A stretch of DNA of 64,000 bases. Origin: Methylobacterium platani. Its GTDB lineage: Bacteria; Pseudomonadota; Alphaproteobacteria; Rhizobiales; Beijerinckiaceae. Both the position numbers and the translations under genes were made by a program. The stretch spans positions 62,001 to 126,000 of the forward strand of contig NZ_LWHQ01000022.1 in the NCBI RefSeq assembly GCF_001653715.1, in the 5' to 3' direction. The notes under the pieces are model-generated. The model was not told the DNA's origin and did not search any database. It worked only from the letters and a program-made list of their open reading frames with translations. Of the stretch, positions 1 to 8,201 are shown piece by piece (position 1 is the stretch's first letter; each line of letters opens with the position of its first letter).

Positions 1-870
1 TCGATCGTCCGGACGGCGGCCGACGCCAAGCGCCTGGTCCTGTCGGTCGAGGCCGAGGCGACCCTGGCGCCCCGGCTCGTCGGCGACCCCGACCGGCTGC
101 GCCAGGTGCTGCTCAACCTCCTCAACAACGCGATCAAGTTCACGCCGGCGGGCGGCGTGAGCCTGCGGCTGGCCAGCACGCCGCTCGCCGGCGGGCGCCA
201 CGTCCTGCAGGTCGCGGTCAGCGATACCGGGATCGGCATCCCGGCCGAGCGGCTCGGGCGCCTGTTCCAGCGCTTCTCCCAGGTCGACGGCTCGATCCAG
301 CGCCGCTTCGGCGGCACCGGCCTCGGCCTGGCGATCAGCCGCCGCCTGATCGAGACCATGGGCGGGGAGATCGGGGTCGAGAGCCGGCCCGGCCGCGGCT
401 CGACCTTCTGGTTCACCGTGCCCCTGGCGGACGGCCCCGACGAGGCGACGGCGCGGCCGCGCCCCGAGGCGCCTCCGCTCGAGCGGCCGGCCCGGATCCT
501 CCTCGTCGAGGACAGCCCGATCAACCAGGACATCGCCCGCGCCATCCTGGAGCGGCGCGGCCACCGGGTGACGGTGGTGGGCGACGGCGCCGAGGCGATC
601 TCGGCCGTGCAGACGAACGCCCACGACCTCGTGCTGATGGACGTGCAGATGCCCGGCATGGACGGCCTGACGGCGACGCGCCACATCCGCGAGCTCGGCG
701 CCCCGGCCGGCCGCCTGCCGATCGTCGCGCTCACCGCCAACGTGCTGCCGCAGCAGGTCGCACAGTTCCGCGCTGCCGGGATGGACGACCACGTCGGCAA
801 GCCGTTCCGGCCCGACGAGCTGCTGGCGACGGTGGAGCGCTGGAGCGCGGCCCGCGCCGCCGCGGCCTGA
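1..870 (+). CDS. Hybrid sensor histidine kinase, C-terminal part (cut by window start)
   Basis: The reading frame is open from base 1, so the N-terminal sensor and dimerisation domains lie outside the window. The visible part has a HATPase_c domain with the N-box (LLNLLNNAIKFT, about residues 38-49 of the fragment), G1 box (DTGIGIP), F box (LFQRFSQVD) and G2 box (GGTGLGLAI). A short linker leads to a C-terminal receiver domain with the acidic pair in ILLVEDS, the phospho-acceptor Asp in LMDVQMPGMDG, and the late Lys in VGKPF. This is the arrangement of hybrid kinases that pass phosphate to their own receiver. The signal sensed cannot be inferred because the input domain is missing. It ends with TGA at 868-870. 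Confidence 0.93.
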   Translation, partial: SIVRTAADAKRLVLSVEAEATLAPRLVGDPDRLRQVLLNLLNNAIKFTPAGGVSLRLASTPLAGGRHVLQVAVSDTGIGIPAERLGRLFQRFSQVDGSIQRRFGGTGLGLAISRRLIETMGGEIGVESRPGRGSTFWFTVPLADGPDEATARPRPEAPPLERPARILLVEDSPINQDIARAILERRGHRVTVVGDGAEAISAVQTNAHDLVLMDVQMPGMDGLTATRHIRELGAPAGRLPIVALTANVLPQQVAQFRAAGMDDHVGKPFRPDELLATVERWSAARAAAA

Positions 871-961
871 CGCCTCTTACCTACGCCGCTTGCCGGTACG
901 CCGCTTGCCGCCGCGGTGCGGGCGCTATTTCCCGGCAGGAATCGACCGAAAGGAGACCGCC

Positions 962-1648
962 ATGGCCCAGCAGGACCGTCACGCCCTGATCGTCGGGGCC
1001 TCGCGCGGCTTGGGGTTGGGGCTGGTCCGGGCCTTCCTCGCCCGCGGCTGGGCCGTCACCGCCACCGTCCGGGGCGAGGCGCCGGCGCTCGCCGCCCTGA
1101 GCCCGGTCGCGCCCGAGATCCTGCGCGTCGACATCGACGACGACGCGGCCGTGGCGCGCCTCCGCGACACCCTCGCCGGGCGCAGCTTCGACGCGGTGTT
1201 CGTCGTCGCAGGGATCGCCGACGGCGCCCACGTGCCGCTGCCGCAGGGCGACCGGGCGAGCGCGCTCAAGGTCTACGAGACCAACGCGGTGAGCCCGGTC
1301 CGCTTCGCCGAGACCTTCGCCGGGACGGTCGCCCCCGGCGGCCTGATGGTGCTGATGAGCTCGATCCTCGGCAGCGTCTCGCTCAACGAGGGCGGCACCT
1401 GGGAGAGCTACCGGGCGAGCAAGGCCGCCCTCAATACGCTCGCCCGCTCCTTCGCCGCCCGCCACCGCGACGCGCCCTTCGGCACGGTGCTGATGCATCC
1501 GGGCTGGGTGCGCACCGACATGGGCGGGCCCGAGGCCGACATCGACGTGGCGACCAGCGCCGAGGGGATGGTCGAGGTGGTGGAAGGACGGCTCGGGCAG
1601 CGGGGCTGCGCGTACCTGGATTACCGGGGGGAGACGGTGGCGTGGTAG
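962..1648 (+). CDS. Short-chain dehydrogenase/reductase (SDR)
   Basis: This 228-residue Rossmann-fold oxidoreductase starts at ATG 962, chosen because a strong AAGGAG Shine-Dalgarno lies just upstream and the glycine motif then falls near the N-terminus. Seen: the nucleotide-binding motif GASRGLGLG (about residues 11-19), a catalytic Ser in the LMSSILGS strand, and the YxxxK pair in SYRASKAAL. The length is normal for classical SDRs. It probably uses NAD(P)H in the cytoplasm on an unknown carbonyl or alcohol substrate. It stands alone, between the hybrid kinase and the mqsRA pair, so the neighbours give no hint of substrate. Confidence 0.9.
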   Translation: MAQQDRHALIVGASRGLGLGLVRAFLARGWAVTATVRGEAPALAALSPVAPEILRVDIDDDAAVARLRDTLAGRSFDAVFVVAGIADGAHVPLPQGDRASALKVYETNAVSPVRFAETFAGTVAPGGLMVLMSSILGSVSLNEGGTWESYRASKAALNTLARSFAARHRDAPFGTVLMHPGWVRTDMGGPEADIDVATSAEGMVEVVEGRLGQRGCAYLDYRGETVAW

Positions 1649-1720
1649 GGCTCTCCGCAGCGCTTGCCGGCAATTTCGAAAGGCGTGAGCCGACATTGCC
1701 TCGGCACCCCTGGTCGATGC

Positions 1721-1743
1721 ACCATTATGGTGTATGATTATCC
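1721..1743 (+). promoter_or_regulatory. Promoter/operator of the mqsRA pair
   Basis: ACCAT-T-ATGGT (1721-1731) is a perfect palindrome with a 1-nt centre. It is followed at 1733-1738 by TATGAT, a good -10 hexamer, only 5 nt before the mqsR ATG at 1744. No Shine-Dalgarno fits between them, so the transcript may be nearly leaderless. MqsA-type antitoxins repress their own operons by binding such palindromes, so this is the likely autoregulatory site. No clear -35 was seen. Confidence 0.45.
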
Positions 1744-2058
1744 ATGACAGAGAAGCGGAAGCCGACTTACGACCTGGATAGTTTTCGAGCCTGGGCAAGT
1801 GGCGCCCAATTTCGCGTAGCGGGATCGGCTATCCGGACCGCGGCAGAATTCGGCTTCGGCGCGACTGACATGATTGACACCATTCAGACCATGCAGAGAC
1901 GACATTTCAGCAAATCGGTGACATCGCATCGCAATCCGCGCGAGTGGCAAGACGTGTACCACGTTCCATGCAATCTCGGCACACTCTATATTAAGTTCAG
2001 ATCCGACACCGTCACCGAGTTTCTACTGCTGTCGTTCAAGGAGAAGAGCGATGGTTGA
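1744..2058 (+). CDS. mqsR: MqsR-family mRNA interferase toxin
   Basis: This 104-residue protein closely follows the MqsR toxin fold (RelE-like). Compared from memory with E. coli MqsR it keeps the EKRxP start, FSKSVTSH (catalytic Lys region), WQDVY, LYIKF and the C-terminal SFKEK. The family cleaves mRNA, mainly at GCU/GCA, and is neutralised by MqsA. The order toxin-then-antitoxin and an 8-bp overlap with the next gene (2051-2058) are typical of mqsRA. Base composition is visibly lower in GC than the surrounding genes, which suggests horizontal acquisition. No Shine-Dalgarno is seen before ATG 1744, so translation may be leaderless. Confidence 0.9.
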   Translation: MTEKRKPTYDLDSFRAWASGAQFRVAGSAIRTAAEFGFGATDMIDTIQTMQRRHFSKSVTSHRNPREWQDVYHVPCNLGTLYIKFRSDTVTEFLLLSFKEKSDG

Positions 2059-2491
2059 GGTACCTGTCTGTCCTGTCACGGGCGAACCGATGGTGCGGGA
2101 TACACGTCCTTTCGTTATCTCTTATAAGGGCCGCAAGCAGGACGTCGCCCTTCCGGGCTGGTACTGCGATGCCAGTGGGGAAAGCATCCATTCGCGCGAA
2201 GACCTCAAGGTGTCGGATCGCGCGTTGGTAGCTCTCAAGGCTGAGGTCGAGGGTCTTGCGACGCCGAGCGAAGTCGCTCGCGTTCGCAAGAAGCTCGGAC
2301 TTTCGCAAGTAAAAGCCAGCGAGGTTCTGGGTGGAGGACCACGTTCATTCCAGAAATACGAGAGTGGGGAGGTCATGCCGAGCCGCTCCATGACGAATCT
2401 CCTACGGATCATGGAACGTCATCCCGAGGAGATCCACCGGATCGAGCGCGAGATACCAGCAGGCATCAAGCCTTTGTCATCCGGAGATTAG
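2051..2491 (+). CDS. mqsA: MqsA-family antitoxin / autorepressor
   Basis: This 146-residue partner of MqsR has an N-terminal MqsA-type domain (residues 1-about 70) and a C-terminal HTH_3/XRE domain carrying RKKLGLSQVKASEVLGGG and SFQKYESGEVMPSRSM, the MqsA DNA-reading helix. In E. coli MqsA two CxxC motifs bind zinc. Here each has lost its second Cys: C7-x-x-T10 and C39-x-x-S42, so classical four-Cys zinc binding is not possible. The domain otherwise aligns well (SYKGRKQ, GWYCDASGESIH). It presumably binds MqsR and the palindrome upstream of mqsR. It overlaps the toxin gene by 8 bp, consistent with translational coupling. Confidence 0.88.
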   Translation: MVEVPVCPVTGEPMVRDTRPFVISYKGRKQDVALPGWYCDASGESIHSREDLKVSDRALVALKAEVEGLATPSEVARVRKKLGLSQVKASEVLGGGPRSFQKYESGEVMPSRSMTNLLRIMERHPEEIHRIEREIPAGIKPLSSGD

Positions 2492-2555
2492 CAACATAAC
2501 GCGATCGATTGCCTGCTCGCGGCCGAGCGGGCCGTCGTCGTAGGCATGACGTCAC

Positions 2556-3179
2556 TTATCCTTCGGCCAACCCCCGCCCCAGCGCCCCCACGACGATCTC
2601 GATCTGCCCGCGCAGCACCGGCTCGCTCAGCACCATCAGCTTCTCGTCGAGGCCGAGGCTGACGAGGCCGTGGGTGGCGGAGAACAGCGAGCGGGCGAGC
2701 AGCGCCCGCTCGCGCCCGCCGAGATCCGGGCGCAGCACCCGCAGCGGGACCTCGATGTACTGGAACAGGCGCACCTGCTCGACGAGGTACCAATCGGGCA
2801 GCGCGTGGGTGACCCGGTGCTGGAACAGGGCGCGCCAGCGCGCCGGATTCCCGGCCGCGAAGTGCAGGTAGGCCACCGCCAGCCGCACCAGGGTCTCCAC
2901 CGCCGCGTCCCGCTCGGCCGGCGTCGCCGCGCCCTCCGGCTCCGGCGCGAGGGGCACCGCCGTGATCGCCCGCTCGAACAGGGCGAGCGTGCGCAGGTTC
3001 ACCGTCAGGATCAGGGCGTCGAGGTCGGGAAACGCGGTGTAGATCGCGCCGAGCGCGCAGCCGACATCCCGGGCGAGGTCGCGGGCCTTCAGGGCCGACA
3101 GGCCGTCGGCCGCGATGGTGGCCTCGGCCGCGTCGATGAGGGCCGTCCGGAGCCGCTCGCGTCTGTCGTCGGTGCGCAT
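2556..3179 (-). CDS. TetR-family transcriptional regulator
   Basis: This is a 207-residue TetR/AcrR-type repressor. The N-terminal HTH (about residues 10-55: ALIDAAEATIAADGLSALKA, then DLARDVGCALGAIYTAFPDL) is clear, and the C-terminal ligand domain resembles the WHG subgroup. ATG 3179 was chosen because the longer frame upstream runs through the operator region. The gene is divergent from the pspA/yiaA pair, and the 125-bp gap between them holds three copies of a TGAAC-N3-GTTCA palindrome, the expected size for a TetR operator. It therefore probably represses both itself and pspA/yiaA. The ligand is unknown. Confidence 0.92.
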   Translation of the reverse strand: MRTDDRRERLRTALIDAAEATIAADGLSALKARDLARDVGCALGAIYTAFPDLDALILTVNLRTLALFERAITAVPLAPEPEGAATPAERDAAVETLVRLAVAYLHFAAGNPARWRALFQHRVTHALPDWYLVEQVRLFQYIEVPLRVLRPDLGGRERALLARSLFSATHGLVSLGLDEKLMVLSEPVLRGQIEIVVGALGRGLAEG

Positions 3180-3216
3180 GCCGTGTCCGCCTTCGTGGTG
3201 CGTTTCCGCACTTTCG

Positions 3217-3229
3217 TGAACGACGTTCA
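3217..3229. promoter_or_regulatory. Putative TetR operator O1
   Basis: TGAACG-A-CGTTCA is a perfect 13-bp palindrome, 38 bp upstream of the tetR start. It is one of three related copies in this gap. Confidence 0.7.
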
Positions 3230-3239
3230 AATTTGCTCT

Positions 3240-3252
3240 TGAACAACGTTCA
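3240..3252. promoter_or_regulatory. Putative TetR operator O2
   Basis: TGAAC-AAC-GTTCA is the second copy. Its centre is 23 bp from the centre of O1. Confidence 0.7.
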
Positions 3253-3269
3253 GAGCTGTGGAAACCTGC

Positions 3270-3292
3270 GTTCGTGAACAACGTTCACGAAC
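3270..3292. promoter_or_regulatory. Putative TetR operator O3 (extended palindrome)
   Basis: GTTCGTGAAC-N3-GTTCACGAAC is a perfect palindrome with 10-bp arms around the same core. It ends just before the GGAG ribosome binding site (3295-3298) of the pspA-like gene, so bound repressor would sit over its transcription start region. The centre is 35 bp from O2. Confidence 0.75.
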
Positions 3293-3304
3293 CCGGAGCC
3301 CGCC

Positions 3305-4039
3305 ATGCTCACCCTCCTGTCCACCCTCGTCCGGGGCACCGCCGCCCGCGCCGTCGAGGACCTGCACGACCAGCACGCCTTCCTGATCCTGGAGCAGCAG
3401 CTGCGCGATGCGGCCGCGGCCCTCGACGACAGCCGCCGCACCCTGGCGCGGGCGATCGCCCAGGAGGCCGCCGACGCGCGGGCGCAGGGCGCGCTCGCCG
3501 GCCGGCTCGTCGAGCTGGAGACCCGCGCCGTCGCGGCGCTGGCCGGCGGGCGCGAGGACCTGGCGGCGGAGGCCGCCGAGGCGATCGCCGAGATGGAGGA
3601 GGACGCGCGCGCCCTCGAGGCGACCCGCGCGGCCTGCAGCGCGGAGGTCGCGGCGCTGCGCCGGGCGGTGCGCCAGGGCAGCCGCCAGATCGCCGAGCTG
3701 GAGCGCGGCCAGCGCATGGCCCGCGCGGCGGAGGCGGTGCGCCGCCTGCGGGCCCGGCGCGGGCAGGGCGCCGGCAGCCCGGCGGCGCTGGCCGAGGCGC
3801 AGGCCACCCTGCGGCGCCTGCGCGAGGCGCAAGCCGCGGAGGCCGCCTCCGACGAGGCCCTGGCGATCATCGAGGCGGCGGCACCCGATTCGCTCTGCGA
3901 GCGCCTGGAGGAGGCCGGCTTCGGCCCGCGCACCCGGCCGAGCGCCGGCAGCGTGATGGAGCGCCTGCGCGCCCAGGCCCAGGCCCAGGAAACCGCGACC
4001 CGGGCGACCGAGGCCGAGGCTCGCGCGGCCGCCGCCTGA
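3305..4039 (+). CDS. PspA/IM30-family protein
   Basis: This 244-residue protein is almost entirely alpha-helical, Ala/Glu/Arg-rich coiled coil, as expected of the PspA/IM30/Vipp1 family of peripheral inner-membrane proteins that oligomerise on stressed membranes. The start LxxLxxLVRG...AVEDLHDQHAFLILEQQLRDA and the regular heptads match the family. ATG 3305 follows GGAG by 6 nt. It is the first gene of a likely two-gene operon with the YiaA-like membrane protein downstream (40 bp apart), under the divergent TetR regulator. No PspF or sigma-54 promoter is seen, so control appears to be by TetR. Role inferred: membrane maintenance under envelope stress. Confidence 0.85.
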   Translation: MLTLLSTLVRGTAARAVEDLHDQHAFLILEQQLRDAAAALDDSRRTLARAIAQEAADARAQGALAGRLVELETRAVAALAGGREDLAAEAAEAIAEMEEDARALEATRAACSAEVAALRRAVRQGSRQIAELERGQRMARAAEAVRRLRARRGQGAGSPAALAEAQATLRRLREAQAAEAASDEALAIIEAAAPDSLCERLEEAGFGPRTRPSAGSVMERLRAQAQAQETATRATEAEARAAAA

Positions 4040-4079
4040 GCGCACCGTTCCCGTTCCATCGTTTCGAGGATTCACCGCC

Positions 4080-4352
4080 ATGACCCCGCAGACCCCGCAG
4101 CACACCTCCGCCTGGGTGGCGTTCACCTACGCCTCCTTCATCGGCGCCGCCACCATGGTGGCGGGCGGCATCCTGTTCCTGCCCCTCGACCTCTGGACCA
4201 AGGCCTACCTCGCCATGGGCGTGACGATGCTGGTCCAGTCCTGCATCACCCTGGTGAAGACCGTGCGCGACGTCCACGAGGGCAAGCGCCTCGTCAACCG
4301 CATCGAGGATGCCCGGGCCGAGCGCCTGCTGATGGAGATGGGCAAGGAGTAA
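4080..4352 (+). CDS. YiaA/YiaB-family two-helix inner-membrane protein
   Basis: This 90-residue protein has two hydrophobic helices (about residues 13-34 and 41-59) followed by a charged cytoplasmic tail, which matches the YiaAB two-helix domain. Its biochemical function is not known. It follows the PspA-like gene by 40 bp in the same direction and probably shares its TetR-controlled promoter. An integral partner could help recruit the peripheral PspA-like protein to the membrane; that role is inference. Confidence 0.82.
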   Translation: MTPQTPQHTSAWVAFTYASFIGAATMVAGGILFLPLDLWTKAYLAMGVTMLVQSCITLVKTVRDVHEGKRLVNRIEDARAERLLMEMGKE

Positions 4353-4505
4353 CCGGCCCTGCCGGGGCGGTATCCCGACATCGGATCGCCGCAGATCGCG
4401 GCGAGAGATCGCGACAAGAAAACCGATTAGGATTTACCGGCTAAGCCCTCCGCGGCGGCGCCCGGCCCGCCCGCACGACCCGTCACCGAGCGAGGAACGC
4501 CCTCC

Positions 4506-7500
4506 ATGTCCGGACAGCTGATGGCCAGCCGGCGCTTCGCGCCCCTGTTCTGGTGCCAGTTCTTCTCCGCCTTCAACGACAACTTCCTCAAGAACGCCCT
4601 GGTGTTCCTGATCATGTTCGGGGCGGGCGGGGTCGGCGGCGGCGCGGATGGCGGCTCGGCGGCCCTGGTGACGCTGGCCGGCGCGGCGTTCATCGCGCCG
4701 TTCTTCTTCCTCTCGGGCCTCGGCGGCGAGCTCGCCGACCGCTACGACAAGGCCTTCATCGCCAAGCGCCTCAAGGCGGCGGAGATCCTGGCGGCGGGCG
4801 TCGCGGTGCTGGGCTTCTGGCTCGCCTCGGTGCCGATCCTGTTCCTGGCCCTGATCCTGTTCGGGATCGTCGCGGCGCTGTTCGGGCCGATCAAGTACGG
4901 CATCCTGCCCGATCACCTCGAACGGGCCGAGCTGCCGGCCGGCAACGCGCTCATCGAGGCCGCGACGTTCCTCGCCATCCTCACCGGCACCATCGCGGGC
5001 GGGCTCGCCGTCACCCATGGCGGGGCGCATGCCTTCGGGCTCCTCGTCATGGGCTTCGCCGTCCTGTGCTGGCTGTCGAGCCTGCTGATCCCGAGGACCG
5101 GCGAGGCGGCGCCCTCCCTGCCGATCGACCGCAACGTGCTGCGCTCGACGGGCAGCCTGATGCGCGACCTCTACGGGGATACGCGGCTGTGGCGGACCGG
5201 GCTCATCACGAGCTGGTTCTGGCTCATCGGCGCGGTCGTCCTCGCCCTCCTGCCGGCGCTGGTGAAGGGCACCTTCGGCGGCGACGAGACCGTGGTGACG
5301 GCCTTGCTCGCGATGTTCTCGGTCGGCGTCGCGCTCGGCTCCGGCCTCGCCTCCTGGCTCTGCGCCGGGCGGATCGTGATGCTGCCGACGCCGGTCGCGG
5401 CGCTGATCATGGGCCTCGTCTCCCTGGACCTCGCCCACGTCGCCGCGACCGGCGTGCCGCCCCCCGCCGCGATCGGCGCCCTCGATTTCCTGACCTCCTG
5501 GCGCGGCGCCCGGATCGCCCTCGACTTCGTGCTGCTGGCCGCCGCCGCCGGCCTGTTCATCGTGCCGTCCTTCGCCGCGCTCCAGGCCTGGACGCCGAAG
5601 GAGCGCCGCGCCCGGGTCATCGCCGCCTCGAACGTGCTCGCCGCGGCGCTGATCGTGCTCGGCGCCGTCGGTCTCGCGCTTCTGCAGAAGGCGGGCCTGT
5701 CCTCGGCCGGCCAGTTCCTGATCGTCGGCATCGCCAACCTGCTCGCCGGGATCGCCATCCTCCTGGTCCTGCCGACCAGCGCCTTCCGCGATGCTCTGTC
5801 GATCGTGTTCCGGGCCTTCTACCGGCTCGAGGTGCGGGGCATCGAGAACCTCGAGAAGGCGGGGCCGAACGCCATCATCGCCCTCAACCACGTCAGCTTC
5901 CTGGATGCGGGCCTCGCCCTGTCGCTGACCGAGCGCGACCCGACCTTCGCCATCGACCACGCCATCGCGCAGAGATGGTGGGTGCGCCCCTTCCTGTGGC
6001 TGACCCGGGCGCTGCCCCTCGACCCGACGAAGCCGATGGCGACGCGAAAACTCATCAACGCCGTCAGGGCCGGCGAGACCCTGATCATCTTCCCCGAGGG
6101 GCGGCTCACCGTCACCGGCAGCCTGATGAAGGTCTATGACGGCGCCGGCCTCATCGCCGACAAGTCCGGCGCGCCCGTGGTGCCGGTGAAGATCGAGGGG
6201 CCGGAGCAGACGGTCTTCTCGCGCCTGTCGCGCGCCCAGGTGCGCCGGCGCTGGTGGCCGAAATTCACCGTGACGGTGCTGGAGCCGGTGCGGCTCGAGG
6301 TCGATCCCGGCTTGAAGGGCAAGGCCCGCCGCCAGGCCGCGGGCGCCGCGCTCTACGGCGTGATGTCGGACCTGATCTTCCGCACCGCCCCGATCGACCG
6401 CACGGTGTTCGAGGCGGTGGTCGACGCGGCCGAGCGCGAGGGCGCGGCCCGGATCGCGGTCGAGGACCCGGTCTCGGGCAAGCTCTCCTATCGCCGCCTG
6501 CTGATGGGCGCCCGGGTGCTGGGGGCCAAGCTCGGGCCGCTGGCGCCGCGGGGCCGGGCGCTCGGCGTGATGCTGCCGAACGCCAACGCCGCCGCCGTCA
6601 CGGTCCTGGGTGTCATGTCGGCGGGCCGGGTCCCGGCGATGATCAACTTCACGGCCGGCGCGACGAACATCCTCAACGCCTGCAAGGCGGCGGAGATCGA
6701 CACGATCGTCACCTCCCGGGCCTTCGTGCAGAAGGGTCGCCTCGACAGCCTGCTGGACACGCTCAGCCGGAGCCTGCAGATCGTCTACCTGGAGGACGTG
6801 CGCGCGCGCGTCAGCCGGCTCGACAAGCTGCGCGGCCTCCTCGGCTGGCGCCGGGCGCTCCACCCGCGCCGCCCGGACGAACCCGCGGCGATCCTGTTCA
6901 CCTCCGGCAGCGAGGGCACGCCGAAGGGCGTGGTGCTCTCCCACCGCAACATGCTGGCGAACGCCGCCCAGGCCCAGGCGCGGATCGATTTCGGCCGCAC
7001 CGACAAGGTGTTCAACGTCCTGCCGGTGTTCCACTCCTTCGGCCTCACGGTCGGGCTGGTGCTGCCGCTGGTCTCCGGCGTGCCGGTCTACCTCTACCCC
7101 TCGCCGCTGCACTACCGGGTGGTGCCGGAGCTGGTCTACGGCTCGAACGCGACCATCCTGTTCGGCACCGACACGTTCCTCGCCGGCTACGCCCGGGCCG
7201 CCCACGCCTACGATTTCCGCTCGCTGCGCTACATCCTGGCCGGGGCCGAGCCGGTGAAGCCGGCGACCCGCAAGGCCTACGCGGAGAAGTTCGGCCTGCG
7301 GATCCTCGAGGGCTACGGCGTCACCGAGACGGCGCCGGTGCTGGCGCTGAACACCCCGATGTTCAACCGCTTCGGCACGGTCGGGCGGATCATGCCCGGC
7401 ATGGAGGCGCGGCTGGAGCCGGTCCCCGGCGTGACCGAGGGCGGGCGCCTGTTCGTGCGCGGGCCCAACGTGATGCTGGGCTACCTGCGGGCCGAGCATC

Positions 7501-7925
7501 CCGGCGTGCTGGAGGCCCCGGCGGAGGGCTGGCACGACACCGGCGACATCGTGACGATCGATCCCGACGGCTTCGTCACCATCCGCGGCCGGGCCAAGCG
7601 CTTCGCCAAGGTCGGGGGCGAGATGATCTCGCTCGCCGCGGTCGAGGCGGTCGCCGCCGAGCTCTATCCCGACGCGGCGAGCGCCGTCGCCGCGGTGCCG
7701 GATGCCCGCAAGGGCGAGCGCTTGGTCCTGGTGACGGAGAAGGCGGACGCGACGCGCGCCGCCTTCCAGGCCGAGGCCCGCGCCCGGGGCCTGAGCGAGC
7801 TCGCCGTGCCGGCCGAGATCGTGACGGTGGAGAAGCTGCCGCAGCTCGGCTCCGGCAAGGTCGACTTCGCCGCCGTGACCCGGCTCGCCGCGGAGCGGGT
7901 CCGGCCGGCGGAGGTGGCGGCCTGA
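4506..7925 (+). CDS. aas: Aas-type fusion: MFS flippase + phospholipid acyltransferase + acyl-ACP synthetase
   Basis: This 1139-residue protein fuses three domains. Residues 1-about 415 form an MFS/LplT-like lysophospholipid transporter with 10-12 membrane segments. Residues about 440-620 form a PlsC-type acyltransferase with the H-x4-D motif in NHVSFLD and the FPEGR motif. The rest is an AMP-binding acyl-ACP/CoA synthetase with ILFTSGSEGTPKG, YGVTETAP and TGDI. In E. coli, LplT and Aas are separate proteins that import and re-acylate lysophosphatidylethanolamine; the fusion is a known arrangement. Expected role: inner-membrane phospholipid repair. It is monocistronic, with GAGG upstream of ATG 4506. 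Confidence 0.93.
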   Translation: MSGQLMASRRFAPLFWCQFFSAFNDNFLKNALVFLIMFGAGGVGGGADGGSAALVTLAGAAFIAPFFFLSGLGGELADRYDKAFIAKRLKAAEILAAGVAVLGFWLASVPILFLALILFGIVAALFGPIKYGILPDHLERAELPAGNALIEAATFLAILTGTIAGGLAVTHGGAHAFGLLVMGFAVLCWLSSLLIPRTGEAAPSLPIDRNVLRSTGSLMRDLYGDTRLWRTGLITSWFWLIGAVVLALLPALVKGTFGGDETVVTALLAMFSVGVALGSGLASWLCAGRIVMLPTPVAALIMGLVSLDLAHVAATGVPPPAAIGALDFLTSWRGARIALDFVLLAAAAGLFIVPSFAALQAWTPKERRARVIAASNVLAAALIVLGAVGLALLQKAGLSSAGQFLIVGIANLLAGIAILLVLPTSAFRDALSIVFRAFYRLEVRGIENLEKAGPNAIIALNHVSFLDAGLALSLTERDPTFAIDHAIAQRWWVRPFLWLTRALPLDPTKPMATRKLINAVRAGETLIIFPEGRLTVTGSLMKVYDGAGLIADKSGAPVVPVKIEGPEQTVFSRLSRAQVRRRWWPKFTVTVLEPVRLEVDPGLKGKARRQAAGAALYGVMSDLIFRTAPIDRTVFEAVVDAAEREGAARIAVEDPVSGKLSYRRLLMGARVLGAKLGPLAPRGRALGVMLPNANAAAVTVLGVMSAGRVPAMINFTAGATNILNACKAAEIDTIVTSRAFVQKGRLDSLLDTLSRSLQIVYLEDVRARVSRLDKLRGLLGWRRALHPRRPDEPAAILFTSGSEGTPKGVVLSHRNMLANAAQAQARIDFGRTDKVFNVLPVFHSFGLTVGLVLPLVSGVPVYLYPSPLHYRVVPELVYGSNATILFGTDTFLAGYARAAHAYDFRSLRYILAGAEPVKPATRKAYAEKFGLRILEGYGVTETAPVLALNTPMFNRFGTVGRIMPGMEARLEPVPGVTEGGRLFVRGPNVMLGYLRAEHPGVLEAPAEGWHDTGDIVTIDPDGFVTIRGRAKRFAKVGGEMISLAAVEAVAAELYPDAASAVAAVPDARKGERLVLVTEKADATRAAFQAEARARGLSELAVPAEIVTVEKLPQLGSGKVDFAAVTRLAAERVRPAEVAA

Positions 7926-8201
7926 CGGCCTCGGCGCGACGGGGCTCGTCCGGCGACGGACGGGCTCCGCCTTCGCGGGTTCGAGGACGTCGCGCCCTCG
8001 GCGCACCGTGACGTTCCATCCGGACCTTCACCGCTCCGCGACCACCCAGACGCAAGATTAAATTTCTGTAATATCAATTACCAGTTGCACTCTCATCGAT
8101 ATAAATTCCGGGCTTTACGCAACTTCCTCGCGCTCTAGCTTCCGTGCCATCGCGGTCCCGGGCATCGCCCGTTCGGATTTCGCTACGGCAGAGGAGCGAC
8201 C
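7926..8201 (+). promoter_or_regulatory. Leader region of the cyo operon
   Basis: This 276-bp gap holds no gene. Bases 8054-8110 are strikingly AT-rich for this genome and include TATAAA at 8100-8105 as a candidate -10, but no -35 at proper spacing was found. The cyo promoter most likely lies here. No FNR/FixK-type TTGAT-N4-ATCAA box was seen. Confidence 0.35.

Noticed and set aside
4434..8006. A 1190-codon open frame on the minus strand opposite the Aas-type gene
   Set aside because: It is Arg/Gly/Asp/His-rich low-complexity sequence, exactly antisense to a gene with three recognisable domains. High GC removes stop codons in this frame.
8054..8112. FNR/FixK box controlling the cyo operon
   Set aside because: The AT-rich stretch lacks TTGAT-N4-ATCAA or a close variant.
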